From Saprospiraceae bacterium (lineage in GTDB: Bacteria > Bacteroidota > Bacteroidia > Chitinophagales > Saprospiraceae): a stretch of DNA of 41,080 nt. The stretch is taken from assembly GCA_019634045.1 (NCBI GenBank), contig JAHQWA010000583.1:1-41080 (forward strand), given 5' to 3'. The first letter of the stretch is position 1; every line of letters begins with the position of its first letter. Below the pieces are notes generated by a model. It saw nothing but the letters and a program-made list of their open reading frames with translations. It was not told the origin of the DNA and ran no database searches. Below are positions 1-8,962 of the stretch, in pieces. The translations under genes and the position numbers were made by a program.

Positions 1-2214
1 AAGAGTCCCCCTATTTCCACCAAGATTTTTCTGGAACCCTAGATTAAGTCCATACATCTCCCCAAACTTCAAAGCTCCGGCAAGTCTTGGTCCAATATAG
101 AATAAGGATAATTCAGAAGAAAACCCATGCGGTAACTTAAAGGATTGGGAGGTATTGAACTGCAAATAGTCTCTCTTAAGCTGGATCGGTTTTCCTGCGT
201 CATAGGTATTGTTCTGCTGCTGGAAGTACATGGCATTGACTCTCATTTGCCACCAGTCATTTACTTCTAGCGGAAAGCCAAGGGTAAAGGAAAGAATTCT
301 AGAATTCTTTAGGTTCTCAGACAGTAGGACCAGTCGATCTGTTTCTGGATTATACTGTTGCTGGAATCTTGCAATGGTACTATCCTGCATAGAATATTGC
401 ACACTAAAAAACACGGTCTTGTAGCGAAGATCCAACTTATAGGCATCCGTTAGAGAAGGTTGGATGGCCACATTGCCTGCAAAAAAGGTAGATGGATCGA
501 TTAGGTAAACAAAAGGAGCCATCTCATTGAAGGTCGGTCTGGTGATTCGTCGAGAATAAGCCAGGTTGACGCCAAAATTCTTAGTGAAATCATGTCCTAA
601 AAAAGCACTTGGGAAAAAGCGCCCAAATTGACGATCGACTACCCGGCCATCTGTTTCTGTATCCAATTTAGAATCGGTATACTCGTACCGAAGCCCCACC
701 TTGGCATTCGTTTTTTCACCAATTTTGATATCGGAAGAAGCGTAAGCCGCCCAGATTTGTTCCCCTAAGTTGCTATTGCTCGATAAGGTAGGATCTTGGA
801 CCCACTCTCCATTGTCAAACATCTCTACGGACACTCGGTTATCAAAACTTGATCGGACGATCTTTCCTCCTACATCTAATGAAAATCGATCGGAGAAAGT
901 CCGGTGGTAATCTGCTTTCCCTACCCAAATATTAATGGGGGTAATTTTAGTTGAATTAGTCAATTCATCGCGCAAAAAGAGCTCGTTGCCATCAAAGACG
1001 GAATTGGTATATTGAGTAGGGTTTTCATTATTGAAATCCAAGTAATCCAAATCAACCGTGACAAATTCATTTTCTGTAAAATTGTGCTTGATGTTTAGAT
1101 TCCCACTGTAGTGCTTCCATTGATTTCGTTCAACGTTTGCCACAGAATTGATGCGTGTCAAACTTCCTCCTTCCATAACTTCATTCGTATTCACAGCATT
1201 CATTGACCATTTATTATCGTAGGCAGAGATGAGGCCACCTACTATCGTCTGATCAGACAATTGGTAATCTAACCCCAAACGAAGGTTGTGATTCCGCTGC
1301 TGTGGATCACGCAAGGCAGCGGTGGTTGATTGATTAGCATCGGCTGCCGCTCCGTTGGTGCGGATGGTTTGAAAAAGTTGCTCTCTTCCATTGAGTACAA
1401 AAGAGTAATTTCCAAAAAGATTAAGTCTATTCTTTCTGTAATTAAAGCTGAGATTGTCATTAGACACATGACCACGACCATAACCATAAGAAGCGGTTAG
1501 CGTTCCGCTCAAGCCCTCATCTGTTCGTCTTCGCAAACGGATATCAATATACCCGGCATTACCTTCAGCGTCGAATCTAGCCGGGGGTACGGTAATTAAT
1601 TTGATACTTTTAATATTATCCGCGCTCATACCCTCCAGAAATTGTACCAAGCTGGCAATGGGCATATAGCTGAGCTTACCGTTGATCATCACATTCACGC
1701 CCTGCTTACCGACGAGGGAAATGGTATTGTTTTGACGATCCACCACGACTCCGGGCGATCGTTCAAGTATTTCCAGTGCCGTGGCCCCTGCCGAGACGAT
1801 ACTATTTTCGACATTAACAACCAGACCATCTGGCTCCGCTTGATACAGGGGCTTTTTTTCCGTGACTACCACCTCCTTCAGGTTCAAGCCAGCGACCGGG
1901 CGAATAGCCTCTATCTGCAACACTTCATTGGCTGATAGCTGAATGGGAGCCGTATAGATATTGTTGTAGCCCACGGAGGTCACTTGGATTAGGAAATTGC
2001 CAGCGGGAAGTTTTTCGAAAATAAATGTACCATCGTCGTTCGACATCGTACCTCGAATAAAAGTAGTATCCGCCGCCGTCATCAAATAGACATTGGCAGC
2101 GATCATACCTTGGTCATTTTCATCCAGAATTTCCCCTTGGATAGTTTGTCCGGCCAGACTGTGTTGGACAAGACAAAAGAGGATAAGACTGCTTACATAA
2201 ACTAGCTTTCTCAT
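1..2214 (-). CDS. TonB-dependent outer-membrane beta-barrel receptor (C-terminus outside window)
   Basis: The gene starts at the ATG complementary to 2212-2214 and is open through base 1, giving 738 codons without the C-terminus. The N-terminus is a signal peptide (MRKLVYVSSLILFCLVQHSLAG). Next comes a carboxypeptidase-regulatory-like beta-sandwich at about residues 22-105, then a plug-like domain with 'ILERSPGVVVD' and 'MINGK' at about 130-215, then alternating barrel strands. This order fits the Bacteroidota 'outer membrane beta-barrel' receptor family (OMP_b-brl_3 type). Such proteins sit in the outer membrane and take up or bind an unidentified substrate. There is no SusD-like partner in view, so a polysaccharide role is not supported. 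The nearest gene is divergent and more than 800 bases away, so it looks like its own transcription unit. Confidence 0.9.
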   Translation of the reverse strand, partial: MRKLVYVSSLILFCLVQHSLAGQTIQGEILDENDQGMIAANVYLMTAADTTFIRGTMSNDDGTFIFEKLPAGNFLIQVTSVGYNNIYTAPIQLSANEVLQIEAIRPVAGLNLKEVVVTEKKPLYQAEPDGLVVNVENSIVSAGATALEILERSPGVVVDRQNNTISLVGKQGVNVMINGKLSYMPIASLVQFLEGMSADNIKSIKLITVPPARFDAEGNAGYIDIRLRRRTDEGLSGTLTASYGYGRGHVSNDNLSFNYRKNRLNLFGNYSFVLNGREQLFQTIRTNGAAADANQSTTAALRDPQQRNHNLRLGLDYQLSDQTIVGGLISAYDNKWSMNAVNTNEVMEGGSLTRINSVANVERNQWKHYSGNLNIKHNFTENEFVTVDLDYLDFNNENPTQYTNSVFDGNELFLRDELTNSTKITPINIWVGKADYHRTFSDRFSLDVGGKIVRSSFDNRVSVEMFDNGEWVQDPTLSSNSNLGEQIWAAYASSDIKIGEKTNAKVGLRYEYTDSKLDTETDGRVVDRQFGRFFPSAFLGHDFTKNFGVNLAYSRRITRPTFNEMAPFVYLIDPSTFFAGNVAIQPSLTDAYKLDLRYKTVFFSVQYSMQDSTIARFQQQYNPETDRLVLLSENLKNSRILSFTLGFPLEVNDWWQMRVNAMYFQQQNNTYDAGKPIQLKRDYLQFNTSQSFKLPHGFSSELSLFYIGPRLAGALKFGEMYGLNLGFQKNLGGNRGTL

Positions 2215-3056
2215 GTTTATTGGGTATTAGTTAGTAACTGTAAAATGGGTGTATACGTTTACCTTCTCCGACCGTTTTCAGGGCCACTTACGGCACAAAA
2301 TTGTCAGAGCGTTTTGTTGGTTAACAGCATAAAGTTGTATGAAATAGGCATTGAGAGAAAGGGGGTTCGCGTCACTGGCAGTTTTTAGATAGCATCTGCA
2401 CGTTTTTAGCGATTAAGTGGTTTTGTTGATGTACTTTATGGCGTAGTTGAGCAAGTAGGTCATTTCTTCCTTCCCTGCAATATTCGCCTACTTTGGCGCT
2501 GAAGTCCTGTACAAATCATTCAAATTGCTGGATTAATTCCTTCGAGAAGAACGATGACCTGTAATAATCTATCACGCCAGTTCCGCAGAAAACCATAACA
2601 CACTAACAATCAAAATATTAGAACTATCACCTGATTCAACACCTTCTCTCCTGCTTTCTAGGGAATGGTCTCGAATTTCGGGCTCAAATTTCTTTAGGAA
2701 GAGCCGATTTTCTGGCTTTTGTAGGTGAGTACAGCCCTTATTTTGCAGAGAAGTCGTGTAAAATACCTCACTGCCACTACGTAGCTCTTTTTGACTCACG
2801 CTTCGCTTTACTACCGGGAGAGAAGGAAACAACAATTTTCCTGTACCGTCGAAAAGCAGAAACAGGTATTGTCAGTCTGTTTCCCGATGTCCGAATTCCG
2901 AATTCCGTTTTTTCGGCAAGCTTATCACCGAATACACTTGATTACTCCTCACAATTCTTATCCTTACCACCACCTTGTCTATCATTACAATTATGTAACT
3001 TTATGGGGGTAGATTGGTAAAATAGTACATAAACATGATGGGTTCTTGACGCTCTC
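2215..3056. other. Divergent intergenic stretch, no convincing gene
   Basis: These 842 bases separate the minus-strand receptor from the plus-strand GAF kinase. Two small overlapping reading frames on opposite strands (2572-2835 minus, 2791-3012 plus) have no recognisable domain, signal peptide or typical composition, and I do not call them. Visible features are a weak plus-strand promoter near 2975-3003, a short tandem CCGAATT repeat near 2889, and a minus-strand TAnnTTTG-like box (CAATTTTG, 2296-2303) that could serve the receptor. I see no terminator, tRNA or mobile element. Confidence 0.5.
2975..3003 (+). promoter_or_regulatory. Possible Bacteroidota-type promoter for the GAF kinase
   Basis: A TTG (2975-2977) is followed after 18 bases by TAACTTTA (2996-3003), one base off the TAnnTTTG -7 element. 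It lies about 55 bases before the first ATG of the kinase. The -33 part is short, so this is tentative. Confidence 0.35.
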
Positions 3057-4418
3057 ATGCCCTGGAAAGCAAACATGGAGCATTCTAACCATTTATCGAA
3101 AACTGAAGAAATTGAGCGCCTTCGCAGCGCGTATCAACTCTTGGCCGAACGAGAGCAGAACCTGCGCGTGCTACATTCATTTGCGCTCAACCTCCTGCAA
3201 CAGCATACCCTCCAAGATGTGGTTTGGGCGATCGTGAAACATGCTATCGCCAAGTTGGGATTTTTCGATTGTGTGATCTACTTACTAGATGAGCAAAAAC
3301 AAATCCTGGTACAAGCAGCCGCCCACGGACCAAAGAACCCACACGAAATGGATATCGCCAACCCAATCATTATCCCATTAGGGCGCGGCATTGTGGGCTC
3401 CGTAGCTGAAACGAGAGTACCAGAAATCATTTCTGATACCAGTCAAGATTCTCGATATATACTAGATGATGATTTTCGCTATTCAGAAATTACAGTCCCC
3501 ATTCTGGATGGGGATCGCCTAATTGGCATTATAGATTCCGAACATCCTGAAAAGAACTTTTTCACCCAACAGCATCTAGAACTACTACAGACTATTGCGG
3601 CGATGGCCGTGACTAAGATTCTACATGCCCAAGCCGTTGAACGCCTCCGCGCTCACCAAAGAGGGCTGGAGGAGCGTATTGAGGAACAAACAAGGGACCT
3701 GAAGGAACATATCGTCGAGCTGAGAAAGTCGAATCAAGACCTGGAAGGCTTTGCCTATGCTGCCTCACATGATCTTGCCGAGCCTTTACGTACGATTTCT
3801 AGTTTTTTACAACTTATCCAACGAAAGGAAAAGGGCTTATCCGGAGACAGTTTGGAATACATGGATTTCGCGATTGCGGGCGTACATCGATTGAGGCGAT
3901 TACTCGACGGGCTATTGATCTATGCCAGGGTTGGGCAAAAACCTATCGAGCAAAACATCCTGGATTTGAATAGCACCATGCTGACCGTACAATCTAACCT
4001 TTCCCAGTTGATCAAAGAAAAGAAAGCCACCATTCAATATGACCGGCTCCCGAACATTCCCGGTGATGAGTCCAGCCTTATCCAATTATTTCAAAACCTT
4101 ATCACCAATGCCATTAAGTTTCATCACAAAGAGCGACCGCCCAGTATTACCATAACTCATCTAGCGCAAGAAACGCACCATCAATTTTCTTTTCAGGACA
4201 ACGGCATTGGCATGGAAGAAATATTCTTTGAAAAAGCATTTAAACTCTTTGGCAGGCTGCATACCATTCAGGAGTATAAAGGCAGTGGCCTCGGTCTAGC
4301 CCTGTGTAAACGTGTGGTGGAAAATCATGGCGGCGAGATTTGGTTGGATTCCCAAATCGGTATCGGCACAACGGTCCATTTCACCCTACAAAAATCTACG
4401 AATCAAGTACCTAAATAG
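3057..4418 (+). CDS. GAF-domain sensor histidine kinase
   Basis: The 453-residue protein has no signal peptide or membrane span, so it is probably a cytoplasmic kinase. Residues about 35-195 form a GAF domain, a likely small-ligand or redox sensor. A short coiled coil (about 198-225) leads into a HisKA dimerisation domain with phospho-acceptor His238 in 'AASHDLAEPLR', then an HATPase_c domain with an N-box ('NLITNAIKF'), a G1 box ('DNGIGM') and 'GSGLGLALCKRVVENHGG'. The 'SHDL.EPLR' form resembles phytochrome-type kinases. An alternative ATG at 3075 would remove six residues. No response regulator is adjacent; the next gene carries its own receiver, so this looks like an orphan kinase. Confidence 0.9.
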   Translation: MPWKANMEHSNHLSKTEEIERLRSAYQLLAEREQNLRVLHSFALNLLQQHTLQDVVWAIVKHAIAKLGFFDCVIYLLDEQKQILVQAAAHGPKNPHEMDIANPIIIPLGRGIVGSVAETRVPEIISDTSQDSRYILDDDFRYSEITVPILDGDRLIGIIDSEHPEKNFFTQQHLELLQTIAAMAVTKILHAQAVERLRAHQRGLEERIEEQTRDLKEHIVELRKSNQDLEGFAYAASHDLAEPLRTISSFLQLIQRKEKGLSGDSLEYMDFAIAGVHRLRRLLDGLLIYARVGQKPIEQNILDLNSTMLTVQSNLSQLIKEKKATIQYDRLPNIPGDESSLIQLFQNLITNAIKFHHKERPPSITITHLAQETHHQFSFQDNGIGMEEIFFEKAFKLFGRLHTIQEYKGSGLGLALCKRVVENHGGEIWLDSQIGIGTTVHFTLQKSTNQVPK

Positions 4419-4560
4419 GCTTTCGTAGCTATCCTTTCCGTCTTCATAATCAGCTAAAAATCCCCGACCAGCCTCCTTTTCAAATCGAAGGGTTGTCTTT
4501 TAGTCTGATTTTTCTCACCTTTATAACATTACCACTCAAACACAATCAGGGCTACTACTG

Positions 4561-4578
4561 CTGAAACTCTCGTTTCAG
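4561..4578 (+). other. Perfect 7-bp hairpin in the leader of the hybrid kinase
   Basis: CTGAAAC, loop TCTC, GTTTCAG, about 45 bases before the ATG at 4624. There is no T tract after it, so it is not a standard terminator. It may be an mRNA leader structure or an operator half-site pair. Confidence 0.4.
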
Positions 4579-4623
4579 GAGAAAGATTACCAAACACTAC
4601 TGAATCGCAGCTAAACAAATCGC

Positions 4624-7347
4624 ATGAAGCTCATTCGCCTTGTATTGCTCTGTCTGACTTTAGGCCCTTTGTTGATTTCTCCATTGCATAGTCAAAGTCT
4701 ATCCAGCATAGATAGTATGTCCATCAAGTTGGATCTAGCTCGGTCTTTGCGCAGATCAGATCCTGATTTGGCCTTAAAAAAAGCCCTCGAGGTAAAAGCC
4801 AGTGCTCAGCAACTTGGGCGAGAAAAAGAACTCGCCTTGGCGGAACAAATTTTGGTAGGAGTTTATGCTGAAAAAGCCAACTACCTATCTGCTGTACAAT
4901 CTGGTGTCGCTGCCCTGGAAATCTTCGAGAAGTTAGGCATGGACAAGGAGCGATGTATATCCAATATACATATGGGGATCGTGAATCGATACCAGCGGCA
5001 GCTGGAGCGAAGCTTGAGCTATTACCAGGAAGCTGCCAAGATTGCCGAAGCCAATGGCTACGACACCCTAATGGCCAGTATTTGGGGGAATATAGGAAAT
5101 GTTTACTATGACCTCGATCAACTGGATCAAGCCCTGGATTACCACCAGCGATCTCTGGAGGTCGATCAAAGATTGCAAGACGACCAAGGAGTAGGAAACT
5201 CTTTGCATAATATTGGACTCATCTATCGCGAAAAAAAGCTATACGAAAAAGCCTTAGAGTACCAGAAACGGTCATTGGAATTGGACCTCGTATTGGGGAA
5301 TAGAACGAATGTGGGCATTTCTTATGTAGACTTCACTGGCATTTATCTGGAGATGAAAGACTTTGAAAACGCCTTGCTTAGCGCTAACAAAGCCTTAGAA
5401 ATAGCAGAAGAGATCAATTCTGAACGTATTAAATCAAGGGTTCTCGGATATTTGCCCATGATTTACGCGGCTACAGGAGATGTGGAAAAAGCGATAGCCT
5501 TTAATGCCGAATATCGAGATCTGATGGACAGTTTACAGGCTGCCAGGCTGGTAGAGCAAATTGCCGAAGCTGAAACCAAATACGGGACTGAAAAAAAAGA
5601 AAGACGGCTAGACGCCCAAGAAGATTCGTTATCAAAACAACGACAATTCATTGCGGGCCTGATTCTGGTTTTTGCCTTAATAGCCATCGTCACCTATCTA
5701 CTTTTTAATCGATATAAGCTCAAGCAAAGTAATCGACAGCTAAAGTTGGAGCATCAACAATTGCAGTTAAAGCAGGAAACGGCCCAAATCCGGCAAATGA
5801 ATGAAATGAAGTCTCGCTTCTTTGCCAATATTTCTCATGAATTTCGAACGCCACTCAATCTCATTTTGGCACCGCTTCGACAGCATCCTATAACTATTCC
5901 TCAAAAAGAGGTGAGTATGATGCGGCGCAATGCCGATCGACTGCTGAGGCTCGTCAATCAACTCCTCGATCTTTCGAAAGTGGAAGTAGGCATGCTCCAA
6001 TTACACAAACGGCCCGTTGAAATTTCCGGCTCCTTGCAAAACCTCGCTCAATCCTTCGCCTCTTTAGCGCAATCCAAAGACATCGAATACCAGATCAACA
6101 TCCCGGAAAGAGATTACATAGCTGAATTGGATCCAGATAAGCTGGAAAAGATAGTGTACAACTTTCTTTCTAATGCCTTTAAATTCACGCCTGCCGGGGG
6201 GACAGTAGCCATTCACCTTTTGATCGCTCAAAAGAACACCTTACGTTTGTCTGTATCAGATACAGGGATCGGGATAGCTGAGGATATGCGCGAAAAGATC
6301 TTCGATCGCTTTTACCAAGTAGATAGTTCACACACCAGGGCTTATGAAGGGACCGGTATTGGCTTGGCCTTGACCAAAGAGTTAGTGGAACTGTTTGAGG
6401 GAGAGATAGAGGTGGATAGCCAAGAGGGGCAAGGCAGTGTATTTACCGTCTCTATTCCGATTCAGCTATTGGATGCAGCGGTGGTACCCCACTCAGCTAT
6501 TACGACCGCTCTCCCTGCTGCGGTGCCCCCTCAGGTATCTACTGACCAACATCCCATTCGCCCTACAATGAAGAATGCTCCCACCAAAGAACAAGCTCAT
6601 CTTTTGTTGGTAGAAGACAATGCAGATCTAAGAACCTATTTACAAGCTCAATTGTCTACCCAGTTTCAGGTTACGGTAGCGGAGGATGGAGCAGTAGGTT
6701 TACAACAGGCCATGGCCCTAATTCCTGATCTAATCATTAGTGATATCATGATGCCAAAACTGGATGGCATTGGGCTGACGAAAGCCCTGCGATCAGAAGA
6801 CACCACCAGCCACATCCCCATTGTTCTCCTGACCGCTCGTGACGATGGAGAAACCAAAATCAAAGGCTTCGAAACCGGGGCAGAGCAATACTTATTGAAG
6901 CCTTTTGAACAGGAAGAGTTGCTAGCGCGTATCAATGGCCTCCTGGATCAACGTCGTATTCTACAGGAAAAATTTGGACGTGCAGTTGTATTGGAGCCCA
7001 AAGCAGTAACCTTGACCAATCGAGATGCCAACCTTTTGGAAAATCTCGTGGAGATTATTGAAGAAAACATGGAAGCTGAGGCCTTTTCGGTAGATCAACT
7101 ACAGAAGGAAATCGGCATGAGTCGTATGCAACTGCATCGCAAACTAAAGGCCCTAACCAATCAATCCGCTAGCGAGTTTATCCGATCCATTAAACTCAAG
7201 CGCGCCGCCCAACTCCTACAACAAGGTGGCCTTCAAATCACGGAAGTGGCCTATCGCTCCGGCTTCAATCACTTGTCCTATTTCGCAAAATGTTTTAAAG
7301 AAGAATTCGGCCTCTCTCCCACAGATTACGCTAAACATCAAGCCTAA
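4624..7347 (+). CDS. Hybrid two-component regulator: TPR sensor, histidine kinase, receiver, AraC-type HTH
   Basis: This 907-residue protein combines a complete phosphorelay and a DNA-binding output in one chain. In order: signal peptide (about 1-24); tetratricopeptide repeats (about 40-310) that would lie in the periplasm; a transmembrane helix (about 342-362); HisKA with His405 in 'ISHEFRTPL'; HATPase_c with 'NFLSNAFKF', 'DTGIGI' and 'GTGIGLAL'; a receiver domain with phospho-acceptor Asp707 in 'ISDIMMP' and the conserved Lys in 'LLKPFE'; and a C-terminal AraC-family HTH. It is laid out like Bacteroides hybrid two-component systems, but with TPRs instead of a Reg_prop propeller. A decayed copy of the HTH-coding 3' end lies downstream at 8195-8306. 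Confidence 0.93.
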   Translation: MKLIRLVLLCLTLGPLLISPLHSQSLSSIDSMSIKLDLARSLRRSDPDLALKKALEVKASAQQLGREKELALAEQILVGVYAEKANYLSAVQSGVAALEIFEKLGMDKERCISNIHMGIVNRYQRQLERSLSYYQEAAKIAEANGYDTLMASIWGNIGNVYYDLDQLDQALDYHQRSLEVDQRLQDDQGVGNSLHNIGLIYREKKLYEKALEYQKRSLELDLVLGNRTNVGISYVDFTGIYLEMKDFENALLSANKALEIAEEINSERIKSRVLGYLPMIYAATGDVEKAIAFNAEYRDLMDSLQAARLVEQIAEAETKYGTEKKERRLDAQEDSLSKQRQFIAGLILVFALIAIVTYLLFNRYKLKQSNRQLKLEHQQLQLKQETAQIRQMNEMKSRFFANISHEFRTPLNLILAPLRQHPITIPQKEVSMMRRNADRLLRLVNQLLDLSKVEVGMLQLHKRPVEISGSLQNLAQSFASLAQSKDIEYQINIPERDYIAELDPDKLEKIVYNFLSNAFKFTPAGGTVAIHLLIAQKNTLRLSVSDTGIGIAEDMREKIFDRFYQVDSSHTRAYEGTGIGLALTKELVELFEGEIEVDSQEGQGSVFTVSIPIQLLDAAVVPHSAITTALPAAVPPQVSTDQHPIRPTMKNAPTKEQAHLLLVEDNADLRTYLQAQLSTQFQVTVAEDGAVGLQQAMALIPDLIISDIMMPKLDGIGLTKALRSEDTTSHIPIVLLTARDDGETKIKGFETGAEQYLLKPFEQEELLARINGLLDQRRILQEKFGRAVVLEPKAVTLTNRDANLLENLVEIIEENMEAEAFSVDQLQKEIGMSRMQLHRKLKALTNQSASEFIRSIKLKRAAQLLQQGGLQITEVAYRSGFNHLSYFAKCFKEEFGLSPTDYAKHQA

Positions 7348-7499
7348 ACACTGGATTTGTTACATAATTATCAAAGTCTGTTACATATCTGCTAGCCTTT
7401 GTGTCGCCGGCTCTAATAGGACTCGAAAGCTTCTTTCCTGCTGTTACAATACTGCTACAACTTGGGCAATCTCTGATAGCGCCCCCTCACCTTCCTGCC

Positions 7500-7507
7500 T
7501 ACCTTTG
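7500..7507 (+). promoter_or_regulatory. TAnnTTTG -7 element upstream of the TonB-C gene
   Basis: TACCTTTG is an exact match to the Bacteroidota -7 consensus. I see no TTTG at the expected -33 distance. A start about 7 bases downstream would give a leader of about 165 bases containing the long hairpin at 7549-7637. Confidence 0.4.
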
Positions 7508-7548
7508 TCCCGGAAATAATCACAACCTAAAACCTCATTTATTAAATA

Positions 7549-7637
7549 TCTAGCAGTCTGTACAGTAGAGTGGTTGATTAATCCTAAAATACCCCAATAA
7601 CCAAAACCCCAATTAATCAATGGTACAGACTAGCTAG
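7549..7637 (+). repeat. Long interrupted inverted repeat in the leader of the TonB-C gene
   Basis: Three paired blocks are nested. TCTAGC (7549-7554) pairs with GCTAGA near 7632-7637, AGTCTGTAC (7555-7563) with GTACAGACT (7623-7631), and TTGATTAAT (7574-7582) with ATTAATCAA (7612-7620). The right arm carries one extra A, the left arm has a larger bulge, and the apical loop is an A/C-rich stretch of about 29 bases. It lies between a -7 element and the ATG at 7679, so it would be in the mRNA leader. It is absent from the decayed second copy. Confidence 0.6.
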
Positions 7638-7678
7638 AGTTTTAAGAGGTGTAGCAAAAAACCAAAATTCAAAAAACC

Positions 7679-8098
7679 ATGGAAACTAGATCAATCGCAT
7701 TTTCCCTCATCGCCCTATTCCTATGTCTTTCCATCGGGAATGTCCTCCGGAGTCAGTCTGCCGATGAAATAGAGGCCTATCAACCAGTGTCGGAGCTGGA
7801 TGAGTTACCTACTTTCCCAGGAGGGTTGGAAGAAATGTCCAACTACCTGATTGAAAACCTAAATTATCCCGTTGCTGCTCGTGAAAACGCCATCGAAGGA
7901 GAGGTACGAGTAGAGTTTGTCGTAGGACCTCAAGGCGACATTGTAGAGCCGATCATTCTAGAAGGACTAGGATATGGCTGTGACGAGGAAGTCTTGCGCA
8001 TTATCAATGACATGCCCCGCTGGACAGCAGGTGCAAAAGACTATCGTAAGGTAGCCACCAAAATGGTGGTTTCTATCAGCTTCCAATTAACCATTTAA
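7679..8098 (+). CDS. Small TonB C-terminal-domain protein
   Basis: The protein has 139 residues. Residues 1-27 form a hydrophobic anchor or signal peptide. Residues about 55-139 match the TonB C-terminal fold: 'YPVAARENAIEGEVRVEFVVGPQGDI', 'EVLRIINDMPRW', and a closing strand 'KMVVSISFQL'. In this family the domain contacts the TonB box of outer-membrane receptors or acts as a stand-alone periplasmic adaptor. The protein is too short to contain the usual Pro-rich spacer, so energy transduction from the inner membrane is doubtful. It has its own leader and a strong terminator, so it is probably monocistronic. A degraded tandem copy follows at 8329. Confidence 0.8.
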   Translation: METRSIAFSLIALFLCLSIGNVLRSQSADEIEAYQPVSELDELPTFPGGLEEMSNYLIENLNYPVAARENAIEGEVRVEFVVGPQGDIVEPIILEGLGYGCDEEVLRIINDMPRWTAGAKDYRKVATKMVVSISFQLTI

Positions 8099-8129
8099 AA
8101 ATCAAGTTTTTTATTTGTTGAGTGAGCAG

Positions 8130-8163
8130 GGGGCGCTGATCGGGTACATCAGCGTCCCTTTTT
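8130..8163 (+). terminator. Intrinsic terminator of the TonB-C gene
   Basis: An 11-bp stem (GGGGCGCTGAT with ATCAGCGTCCC, one G-U pair) has a 7-base loop CGGGTAC and is followed by a run of T. The same element recurs at 8826-8861 with pair-preserving changes. Confidence 0.9.
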
Positions 8164-8194
8164 AATTGCGTTGTGATTGCAAAGTTCCCCTATT

Positions 8195-8306
8195 CTCAAG
8201 CGCCGCCCAACTTTTGCAAGCAGGCAGCTTGCAGGTCACTGTAGTAGCCTATCACTCGGGCTTCAATCATTTATCTTATTTCACAAAATGCTTTAAAGAA
8301 GTGTAG
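8195..8306 (+). pseudogene. Remnant of the AraC-HTH 3' end of the upstream hybrid regulator
   Basis: This stretch repeats the coding sequence at about 7195-7302: CTCAAGCG, the 'SGFNHLSYF' codons and 'KCFKE' are all recognisable. Two bases are missing near 8203, which breaks the frame, and many substitutions are present. It joins directly to sequence matching 7650-7678 (the last leader bases of the TonB-C gene). The junction falls in the shared motif TTTAA(A)GA, suggesting a deletion between short similar sequences after a tandem duplication. Confidence 0.8.
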
Positions 8307-8328
8307 CACGAAACAAAATTCAAACCCC

Positions 8329-8794
8329 ATGAAAACTAGATCAATCATATTGTCTCTCATCACCCTATTTCTCGGCCTCTTCATCAGCAAGGTGATCCAG
8401 AGTCAGCCTCTGACAATTTCTCCTACTGATGCTATAAAGGCTTACCAACCGGTTGCTGAACTGGGTGAGTTACCTTCTTTCCCAGGAGGTATGGCAGAAA
8501 GGCTCAACTACCTGACCGAATACTTACCTTATTCACTAACTGCTGTGGAAAACGCCATTGAAGGAGATGTCCGGGTGAAGTCTGTAGTAGGAACAAATGG
8601 CAATAGCAGAAAACCAGAGCCTGTCATCTTGGATATGGAAGTAATGAGGAGGTCCTACGCATTATCAACGAGCTATCGTGCTAGAAGGCCAGACAAAAAA
8701 CTAGCTAAAGAAAGTCCCAAGTAGAAGAGCAGATATACAGTAAAGAGAACACCATAAAATAATGCTTTCTGATAGCTTCCATTAAACCATCTAA
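8329..8794 (+). pseudogene. Decayed tandem copy of the TonB-C gene
   Basis: The start, signal peptide, 'LPSFPGG' and 'ENAIEGDVRV' correspond clearly to the intact gene at 7679. After about 8590 the frame shifts: the codons for 'EEVLRIIN' (near 8648-8672) are readable only in another frame and run into TAG. The frame that stays open from the ATG stops at 8724 with an unrelated basic tail. Remaining homology continues to the equivalent of the original stop codon at 8792-8794. A shortened 131-residue protein could in principle be made from 8329-8724, but it would lack the second half of the TonB-C fold. Confidence 0.8.
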
Positions 8795-8825
8795 AAACCA
8801 AGTTTTTTATTTGTTGAGTGAGCAG

Positions 8826-8861
8826 GGGGCGCCGATCGGGTACATCGGTGTCCCTTTTTTT
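8826..8861 (+). terminator. Terminator of the decayed copy
   Basis: GGGGCGCCGAT pairs with ATCGGTGTCCC around the same CGGGTAC loop, followed by seven T. Relative to 8130-8163 a T-A pair has become C-G and other changes keep G-U pairs, so the stem was maintained while the gene decayed. Confidence 0.88.
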
Positions 8862-8904
8862 CATGGCGTATCTGACGAATAGTTTCTGATCGCTACGGTT
8901 TCTG

Positions 8905-8934
8905 TTTGTACTTAACAAGGAATACCTATTTTTG
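8905..8934 (+). promoter_or_regulatory. Strong Bacteroidota promoter for the LytTR gene
   Basis: TTTG (8905-8908), an 18-base spacer and TATTTTTG (8927-8934) match both consensus boxes exactly. Transcription would begin near 8941. This rules out the in-frame TTG at 8906 and supports the ATG at 8963 as the start. Confidence 0.75.
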
Positions 8935-8962
8935 TCCCAGAAAAGCAAGTGCTAACAGGGAT

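Noticed and set aside
2572..3012. Two small overlapping reading frames on opposite strands as genes
   Set aside because: No domain, signal peptide or Bacteroidota-like composition, and they overlap each other. Treated as chance frames in a non-coding gap.
8673..8948. Minus-strand 91-codon frame as a membrane protein gene
   Set aside because: It runs antisense through the decayed TonB-C copy, its terminator and the LytTR promoter. The hydrophobicity is incidental.
8906..8962. TTG at 8906 as start of the LytTR gene
   Set aside because: It lies inside the -33/-7 promoter elements, upstream of any likely transcription start.
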